From the NCBI GenBank assembly GCA_040768665.1, contig JAXGMN010000031.1, positions 1 to 64,000 of the forward strand: a DNA stretch of 64,000 nucleotides, given 5' to 3'. Below the pieces are notes generated by a model. The model saw only the letters and a list, made by a program, of their open reading frames with translations, had not been told where the DNA came from and made no database searches. Shown in pieces: positions 26,877-32,571 of this stretch. How positions within the stretch are numbered: the stretch's first letter is position 1; each line of letters starts with the position of its first letter. Made by a program: the position numbers and the translations under genes. Source of the stretch: JABWBD01 sp040768665 (GTDB lineage Bacteria; Planctomycetota; Planctomycetia; Pirellulales; Thermoguttaceae).

Positions 26877-28058
26877 ATGCGATCCCAGATTGTTCTTTGG
26901 ATGGTCCTTTTGGCTGGATGCTTGTTGTGCTGGGCGGCGAGCCGCTCGGCCGGTTCTCCGGATTCCATTACGCCGGGGCTGCAGGATCGGCAGAACGCGG
27001 AGACCGTCTGCCTGCCCGATTCGGGGCAGAAGATTGTCGGCATCGAGACGGCGCAGGTCGAGTTGAAGGAAGGCCGCTCCGTGCTTGAGGCAATGGGCAA
27101 AATCCTGGCGCCGCAGCCGCAAATGGCGATTGTGAGTTACGCCTTTCCTGGAAGGATTGCTGAGGTTCGCACCAAGGTAGGCGACTGGGTAGAGAAAGGC
27201 CAAGCATTGATTCTGCTGGAGAGCCAGGACGTCGGTCAAGCCAAGTCGGACTACTACAAGGCGGTGGCCAGCCACGAGTTGACGCAACTCAACCTCGATC
27301 GCGAGCAGCACCTGATGGATGCCGGCATCGGGTTGAAAAAGAACTTCCTGGCAGCCGAGGGGGAGCACAAGGTGGCCCACGTGGACCTGGAGACCGCCGA
27401 GAAGCGGCTTCATGTGCTCGGGTTCACCGAGGAGCAGGTCGAGCAGGTCGCACGCATCCACGAGATCAGCCCCACGATCGCGCTCGACGCACCGATCGCC
27501 GGCAAGATCGTCGCCAGCGAGGCGGTCCTGGGCAGGATGGTGGACGCGGCCACCGAGATCCTGCGGATCGTCGATGCACGCCTGCTTTGGGTCGACGCCG
27601 AGATCTACGAGAGAGACCTGGCCAAAGTCAAAACCGGCCAACGCGTGGAAATCCACGTACCGGCCTATCCCAGTGAAGTTTTTTCGGGAACGGTGACCTA
27701 CATCGGCGATCTCGTCAACGACCAGACGCGCTCGATCACCGTGCGGACGGAGGTCGCCAACGACGACCTGCGGCTAAAGCCGGGGATGTTCGCCCACGTC
27801 GACATCTTGATGAACGGGAAGGAGCCGGTGCTGACGGTGCCTTCGGCCGCCGTGCTGGAGGAAGGGCGGCGCCAGGTCGTTTTCCTGCAGGGCAAGGACG
27901 GTTTCCGGCGTCGCGAAATCGAAACGCGCCCCCTGGAGGGCGATCGCCTTCAAGTGCTCAAGGGCTTGGAGGCGGGTGACGTGGTCGTGACCCAAGGCAA
28001 CCATCAGTTGAGATCGGTACTGGAGCGGGAAACGCTGGAAGCGGCGCACGCCCATTGA
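26877..28058 (+). CDS. RND efflux periplasmic adaptor (CusB/CzcB-like), probable lipoprotein
   Basis: 393 residues; GGGAGG site before the ATG. The N-terminus VLWMVLLAGCLLC contains a lipobox (LAGC). Barrel-sandwich hybrid and hairpin regions follow: SYAFPGRIAEVRTKVGDWVE, then KGQALILLESQDVGQAKSDY, helical hairpin (about 115-190), second lipoyl half IALDAPIAGKIVASEAVLG, beta barrel LLWVDAEIYERDLAKVKTGQ, and the membrane-proximal domain VPSAAVLEEGRRQVVFLQG. It links the inner-membrane pump encoded 22 nt downstream to an outer-membrane channel; no TolC/CusC gene is in the window. The metal-binding N-terminal Met cluster of CusB is not evident, so the substrate is open. Confidence 0.88.
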   Translation: MRSQIVLWMVLLAGCLLCWAASRSAGSPDSITPGLQDRQNAETVCLPDSGQKIVGIETAQVELKEGRSVLEAMGKILAPQPQMAIVSYAFPGRIAEVRTKVGDWVEKGQALILLESQDVGQAKSDYYKAVASHELTQLNLDREQHLMDAGIGLKKNFLAAEGEHKVAHVDLETAEKRLHVLGFTEEQVEQVARIHEISPTIALDAPIAGKIVASEAVLGRMVDAATEILRIVDARLLWVDAEIYERDLAKVKTGQRVEIHVPAYPSEVFSGTVTYIGDLVNDQTRSITVRTEVANDDLRLKPGMFAHVDILMNGKEPVLTVPSAAVLEEGRRQVVFLQGKDGFRRREIETRPLEGDRLQVLKGLEAGDVVVTQGNHQLRSVLERETLEAAHAH

Positions 28059-28080
28059 ACCTGCCCGAGGAGTCGAACCC

Positions 28081-31000
28081 GTGATCCACGCAATCATCGA
28101 TCTGGCCCTGCGCAACCGGCTTCTGGTCCTCCTGATCACGCTGCTGGTATGCGTAGGCGGGGTGGTCGCCTACCAGCGGATGCCGAAAGACATCTACCCT
28201 GACCTGAACGCTCCGCTGGTGAACATCATCACCTCGTGCCCGGGGATGGCCGCGGAAGACGTCGAGCGGATGATCACCTTCCCATTGGAGAGCTTGATGA
28301 ACGGCACTCCCCATGTCGTTCGCGTCCGCTCCGAATCGACGACGGGCGAGTCGGTCGTCACGGTGGAGTTCGACTGGGGTGTCGACATCTACTTTGCCCG
28401 GCAGATCGTCGCCGGCAAGCTGGAGATTCTCGCCGAGCAACTGCCCGCCGGGGCCTCGCGGCCGGTGATGGGGCCGGTTTCCTCGCGGATGGGCGAGATC
28501 TTCGAGTTCGCCGTGGTCGGCGACGGCGTGGACCCCATGGAGCTGCGAAGCGTGGCCGACTGGACGATCCGCTACCGGCTTCTGGGCGTGGAGGGAGTCT
28601 CCTTCGTCCTCAACCTGGGCGGCTTCGTTCGCCAGTACCAGGTGTTTCTCAAGCCCGACATGCTCCACCACTACGGGATCACTATCGGCGAAGTCAAAGA
28701 GGCGATAGAGAACAGCAATTGCAACTTTTCCGGCGGCATCATCACTAAGAAAAGCCAGGAGTTTCTCATCAAAGGCGAAGGGCGGATCGATTCGATCACC
28801 CATATCGAAAACACGGTCATCACCACCCACGATCACGTCCCGGTGTTCGTCAAGGACGTGGCCGAAGTCAAACCGGGGGCGAGGTTTCCCCGCGGCAACG
28901 CCGGATTCAACGGCCAGGAAGCGGTCTCCGTCTGCATCCAGAAGCAGTACGGCGGCGATACGCTCAAGACGATCGGCAACCTCAAGCGATTTCTGACCGA
29001 CATTCAGGGGCAACTGCCCGAGGGGATTCGCACCGCCGTCTACTACGACCAGTCGAAGCTCATCCAAAGCGCCCTGGAGCACGTGGGGATTTCCATGCTC
29101 GAAGGCGGAGCCTTGGTGGTGTTGGTCATCCTCGTGTTCCTCGGCAATCTGCGGGCTTCGCTGGTCGCGTCGCTCACCATCCCGGTGTCCGTGCTCCTCT
29201 CGCTCGTGCTGATGGAACTGGCCGGCGTTTCGCTCACCGTGATGGCGCTCGGCGGGCTGGCGATCGGGATCGGCAAGATGGCCAGCGGCTCGGTGATCAT
29301 GGTCGAGAACATCCACAAACACCTGCAGGCGCCGAACGGCGGGACGTCGCTGGAACTCGCCGCAAGAGGTGCCAAAGAGATCGGAACCTACCTCTTTTCC
29401 GCCAACGTGATTATCATCCTGGCCTTTCTGCCGCTGCTGATGCTCGAAGGAATCGCAGGCCGGATGTTCCGCCCCACGGCGTTCGCGGTGGTCGCCGCAC
29501 TGTTCGGTGCCCTGATCATCAACATCACGCTTCAGCCCGTGCTCATGTCGCTCATGCACCGCGCCGGCGGCAAGGCAAGAGAGAACTTCTTCGTCTCCTT
29601 GGCCACCCGCGTCTACGCCGCCGTCCTGAGAGCTTCGGTCCGTCACAAGGCACTGGTGATCCTTCTGTCCCTGGCGATCCTCGGCGCGGCGGCATGGTGC
29701 TATCCCCAACTCGGCAGCGAGTTCGTCCCCTTCCTCGACGAAGGATCGATGATCGCCTCGACGGTCATGCTCCCGGAGACATCGCTGGAAGAGTCGGTAC
29801 GGATCGGCCGCAAGGTCGAGGAGATCTTTCTTTCGTTCCCGGAAGTGCTTGCCGTCTGCCGCACCACCGGCTCCGCCGAGGAGTCGGAGCACGTCCATCC
29901 GGTCAACCATAGTCACTTCATCCTGGAGCTCAAGCCGCGGGAACACCGGCAGCGGGGCTACGCCGAGCTGACCGAGGCGATGCGAGCCGAGCTCGACAAA
30001 ATGCCGGGGATCGTCTACATCTTCGAGCAGCCGATCGCGAACAAGATGGGCGAGATGCTCACGGGCGCCGAGGGCCAGCTCTCCCTGAAGATCTTCGGGC
30101 CGGACCTGGACGTGTTGAACGAGAAGGTCGAAGAGGCACACCACGTGATGAGCCACATCCCCGGGGTCGCCGACCTCCAAGAGGAACATACCGTCGGCAT
30201 CCCCATGATCGTAGTCCGGCTCGACCGGTTGGCCCTGGCGCGGTATGGGCTGCGGGTCGAGGAAGTCGCCGACCTGGTGGAAACCGCACTGAACGGCGTC
30301 GAGGTCACCGATGTCTGGGAAGCCGAAAAGACGACCGCCGTGCTCCTGCGATTGCCGGAGCAGTACCGGCGGGGAGTCGAGGCGATCGAGAACCTGCTGG
30401 TCGACACGCCCTCGGGTGAACGCGTCCCGCTATCGCAACTCGCGTCGATCGACCGCAGCGAGGGGCCCCAGACGATTTTCCGCGAGGGACTCATGCGGCG
30501 AAAGATCATCCTCTGCAACGTCGTGGGCCGCGACGTCGGCGGCTTTGTGGAAGAGGCACGGCGCAAGATCGCGGCCGAGGTGTCTTTTCCGCAGGGCTAT
30601 CATTTCAGCTTCGGCGGCCAGTTCGAAAGCCAACAGCGAACGGCCGAACAACTGCGGTGGATGATGCTGATCGTCGGGCTGAGTGTGCTCGTGGTGTTGT
30701 TCGCCTCGCTCGGCTCGCTGCGACAGGCCCTGGTTCTGCTCGTGAACGTTCCCATGACCATCGCCGGAGGTGTGATGGCGCTCTACGTGACCGAACAGAC
30801 GTTGAATGTGTCTTCTCTGATCGGGTTCATCGCCTTGTTCGGAATCGCCATTCAGAACGGAGTGGTCCTGGTGGGGAAAATCAACGACTTGCGGGCCGCC
30901 GGCAAAGGCGTGCACGAAGCAGTAATCGAGGGTTCGGTAAGCCGCTTCCGGCCGATCCTGATGACCGAGCTGATCCTCATCCTGGGAGTCCTGCCGTTGG

Positions 31001-31176
31001 CGCTCGGGGAGAGCACCGGGTCGGAGATTCACCGCCCGCTTGCCCTCGTGTATATCGGCGGATTCCTCGTGGCGATCTTCTTTGAGCAGATCGTCTTGCC
31101 GGTGCTCTACGAAATGATCTCCCGACGCGAGAGCCCCGGCGTCACGATGGGCGCGGGGCAGCAACCTGAGGGCTAA
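28081..31176 (+). CDS. HME-type RND efflux pump (CzcA/CusA family) with altered TM4
   Basis: 1031 residues, GTG start. TM1 (LALRNRLLVLLITLLVCVGG) and MPKDIYPDLNAPLVNIITSC mark the HME-RND branch, followed by porter domains, TM2-6 (LEGGALVVLVILVFLGNLRA onward), the second half from SVRHKALVILLSLAILGAAA, and TM8-12. Length and twelve-segment layout are normal. Oddly, the TM4 segment reads GLAIGIGKMASGSVIMVEN (residues about 393-411), where CzcA/CusA have D-F-G...D-G/A; both proton-relay aspartates are absent and a lysine is present. TM11 has RPILMTELILILGVLP, with a Glu where CzcA has Ala. Heavy-metal efflux is the family role; energy coupling may differ or be lost here. Confidence 0.88.
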   Translation: MIHAIIDLALRNRLLVLLITLLVCVGGVVAYQRMPKDIYPDLNAPLVNIITSCPGMAAEDVERMITFPLESLMNGTPHVVRVRSESTTGESVVTVEFDWGVDIYFARQIVAGKLEILAEQLPAGASRPVMGPVSSRMGEIFEFAVVGDGVDPMELRSVADWTIRYRLLGVEGVSFVLNLGGFVRQYQVFLKPDMLHHYGITIGEVKEAIENSNCNFSGGIITKKSQEFLIKGEGRIDSITHIENTVITTHDHVPVFVKDVAEVKPGARFPRGNAGFNGQEAVSVCIQKQYGGDTLKTIGNLKRFLTDIQGQLPEGIRTAVYYDQSKLIQSALEHVGISMLEGGALVVLVILVFLGNLRASLVASLTIPVSVLLSLVLMELAGVSLTVMALGGLAIGIGKMASGSVIMVENIHKHLQAPNGGTSLELAARGAKEIGTYLFSANVIIILAFLPLLMLEGIAGRMFRPTAFAVVAALFGALIINITLQPVLMSLMHRAGGKARENFFVSLATRVYAAVLRASVRHKALVILLSLAILGAAAWCYPQLGSEFVPFLDEGSMIASTVMLPETSLEESVRIGRKVEEIFLSFPEVLAVCRTTGSAEESEHVHPVNHSHFILELKPREHRQRGYAELTEAMRAELDKMPGIVYIFEQPIANKMGEMLTGAEGQLSLKIFGPDLDVLNEKVEEAHHVMSHIPGVADLQEEHTVGIPMIVVRLDRLALARYGLRVEEVADLVETALNGVEVTDVWEAEKTTAVLLRLPEQYRRGVEAIENLLVDTPSGERVPLSQLASIDRSEGPQTIFREGLMRRKIILCNVVGRDVGGFVEEARRKIAAEVSFPQGYHFSFGGQFESQQRTAEQLRWMMLIVGLSVLVVLFASLGSLRQALVLLVNVPMTIAGGVMALYVTEQTLNVSSLIGFIALFGIAIQNGVVLVGKINDLRAAGKGVHEAVIEGSVSRFRPILMTELILILGVLPLALGESTGSEIHRPLALVYIGGFLVAIFFEQIVLPVLYEMISRRESPGVTMGAGQQPEG

Positions 31177-31181
31177 GGACT

Positions 31182-31305
31182 GATCGAGAAATAAGTGTCA
31201 GGGATCGAGAAATAAGTGTCAGGAACCATTTTCAGCGTCTCATCGTCACGCAAGCGAGAATCGGCCTGTTTTCCGGGAAATTCACATAAAAGGTTCCCGA
31301 CACCT
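31182..31305. repeat. Tandem 21 bp duplication plus inverted-repeat element, type B
   Basis: GATCGAGAAATAAGTGTCAG plus G occurs twice head to tail (31182-31202 and 31203-31223). The second copy opens an imperfect inverted repeat: AAGTGTCAGGAACCATTTTC on the left and CATAAAAGGTTCCCGACACC plus T on the right (31285-31305). It lies directly behind the efflux pump stop. The layout is REPIN-like but with different arms from type A. Confidence 0.7.
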
Positions 31306-31360
31306 CGGCCCCCGAGCAGGATCAACCGCTGCTCTCGGCGGAGGCGGCTCGGGCCATCGA

Positions 31361-31479
31361 ACGCTTCAAGGGGCGGCCGGGGACTGGTCCATTTTTCGGC
31401 CAGTTGGCGCGGCCTGGCTACAGACACGTTGGCCGAAAACATTGACCTTTTCCCCTCTCTTCCGCCCCGCGAACGGTTA
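31361..31479. repeat. REPIN-like palindromic repeat, type A copy 2
   Basis: Reverse-orientation relative of 25818-25932. Inner arms GGGGACTGGTCCATTTTTCG and the mirrored CGAAAACATTGACCTTTTCC plus CC; outer end CCCCGCGAACGGTTA. Together with the neighbouring type B element it marks a repeat-rich border between the efflux operon and the accessory genes. Confidence 0.78.
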
Positions 31480-31581
31480 AGTCGAGCCCCGGCACGCCGA
31501 CCCGCTGGTCGAGCAACTGATCCGCGGGCGGCAGTAGTACGTGGCTCCCGGAAGCGGTCTATTCCCGTTGCCGAAATGTGG

Positions 31582-31587
31582 TAGAAT
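31582..31587 (+). promoter_or_regulatory. Extended -10 box for a possibly leaderless transcript
   Basis: TGTGGTAGAAT: TAGAAT with an upstream TG, and the ATG of the small gene begins 7 nt after it at 31594. TTGCCG at about 31568 could act as a weak -35 but the spacing is short. No ribosome-binding site fits between, so a leaderless mRNA is plausible. Confidence 0.4.
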
Positions 31588-31593
31588 GGGCAA

Positions 31594-31797
31594 ATGAACA
31601 ACCGACCGTCGAAGCGGCTGCGCGTCGAGTCCCTCGCAGCCCAAGGTAGCGAGAACGATCTAGAGGATACGACCGTCGCTGAGCGCATCGAGATGATGTG
31701 GCAGTTGGCGGTCGACGCCTGGGCTTTCAAAGGGGAGCCGGTCCTTGAATCCCGACTTCCGCGACATGTTATCCGCCTTGAACGAGGCCGGCGCTGA
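31594..31797 (+). CDS. Small partner protein of the nucleotidyltransferase gene
   Basis: 67 residues: RVESLAAQGSENDLEDTTVA, then ERIEMMWQLAVDAWAFKGEP and a basic end. It overlaps the nucleotidyltransferase frame by 53 nt, which is typical for a tightly coupled two-gene module. I do not know a named family. By analogy with nucleotidyltransferase toxin-antitoxin or HEPN/MNT-like pairs it could be a regulatory or antitoxin partner, but nothing in the sequence proves this. The gene itself is intact although its partner is broken. Confidence 0.55.
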   Translation: MNNRPSKRLRVESLAAQGSENDLEDTTVAERIEMMWQLAVDAWAFKGEPVLESRLPRHVIRLERGRR

Positions 31798-32416
31798 ATT
31801 TCTCATCGTCGGCGCGTACGCTCTGGCCGCGCATGGGGTGCCGCGGGCAACTGGCGACATTGACATTTGGGTCCGTCGCAGCGAGGCGAACGCCCGACAG
31901 GTCTGGGACGCCCTGCGTGCGTTCCGAGCGCCGGTTTCCAGGATCTCTTATTCACTCAAACTCAAACTGTAACCGCCACCACCGACCCCGCGTCGGTGGG
32001 GTGATGTTTGGAGACTACAAACGCCAAGAACCCTCGTTTTGTGATTTCGTTTCCGCCGCTCGGCCCTACAGGCCGAGCGGCGGAAACGAAATCACAAAAC
32101 GGCCTACAGGATCGCCGTTTGTAGTTGCCAAACATCGCCCCACCGGGATAAACCGCGGTGGTGGCGTTTACAGTTATTCAGATTTCACGCAGCCCGGCGT
32201 CGTCTTCCAGATTGGGGTCGCGCCGAGGCGGATCGATATCCTCACTTCGATATCGGGAGTCGAGTTCCAGGACGCGTGGAATGAGCGGCACACGGCAATC
32301 GTTGATGGGCTGCAGTTGCACTTCCTCAGCCGAAAGCACTTGATTGAAAACAAGCGAGCGAGCGGCAGCCGAAGGATCTGGCCGATCTGGCATGGCTGGA
32401 ATCGGGCGATTCATGA
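31745..32416 (+). pseudogene. Nucleotidyltransferase-fold gene, interrupted by a MITE-like insertion and frameshifted
   Basis: The left part codes MNPDFRDMLSALNEAGAEFL, then IVGAYALAAHGVPRATGDID with the G-x-x-A-x-x-x-H...R-x-T-x-D-I-D pattern of nucleotidyltransferase-fold proteins (AbiEii-like or DUF6036-like). The frame is cut at residue 70 by the insertion 31955-32173. The right part continues DFTQPGVVFQIGVAPRRIDI, LTSISGVEFQDAWNERH and LSRKHLIENKRA. Precise removal of the insertion plus one target copy rejoins R-I-S-Y-S with D-F-T-Q in frame. A second lesion near 32366 shifts the frame; the alternate frame reads RQPKDLADLAWLESGDS and stops at 32416. Both metal-binding aspartates were present before inactivation. 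Confidence 0.8.
31955..32173. mobile_element. 219 bp MITE-like palindromic insertion with 7 bp target duplication
   Basis: TTATTCA occurs directly before (31948-31954) and after (32174-32180) the element. Related terminal inverted repeats are CTGTAACCGCCACCACC (from 31967) and GGTGGTGGCGTTTACAG (to 32173), with about 12 extra bases (CTCAAACTCAAA) at the left end. The centre is a perfect 30 bp inverted repeat, 32036-32065 against 32071-32100, with the loop CTACA; further imperfect arms surround it. No gene is carried. It is non-autonomous, and its transposase is not in the window. Confidence 0.82.
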
Positions 32417-32501
32417 GATCAGATAAACGGCCTCCTCGACCCACCGCCGTGGACCAGCCTATTCTAACGCCCCCGCTTCGCGGAAGTTCCTTGGGAGGGG
32501 T

Positions 32502-32513
32502 GTTTCCGGAAAC
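32502..32513. promoter_or_regulatory. Perfect 12 bp palindrome upstream of the Hsp70-TIR gene
   Basis: GTTTCCGGAAAC lies about 58 nt before the GTG start at 32572. It could be an operator or a chance palindrome; no clear -35/-10 pair could be assigned around it. Confidence 0.25.
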
Positions 32514-32571
32514 GCCGTGAGCGGTGAGAACGTCCTAAAGGGCCCTACCGGATCTTGATGGAGGTGGTGAG

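Noticed and set aside
27958..30189. 743-codon minus-strand open frame
   Set aside because: It lies entirely opposite the RND adaptor and pump genes, is full of H, D and R and has no motif. High GC makes such antisense frames common.
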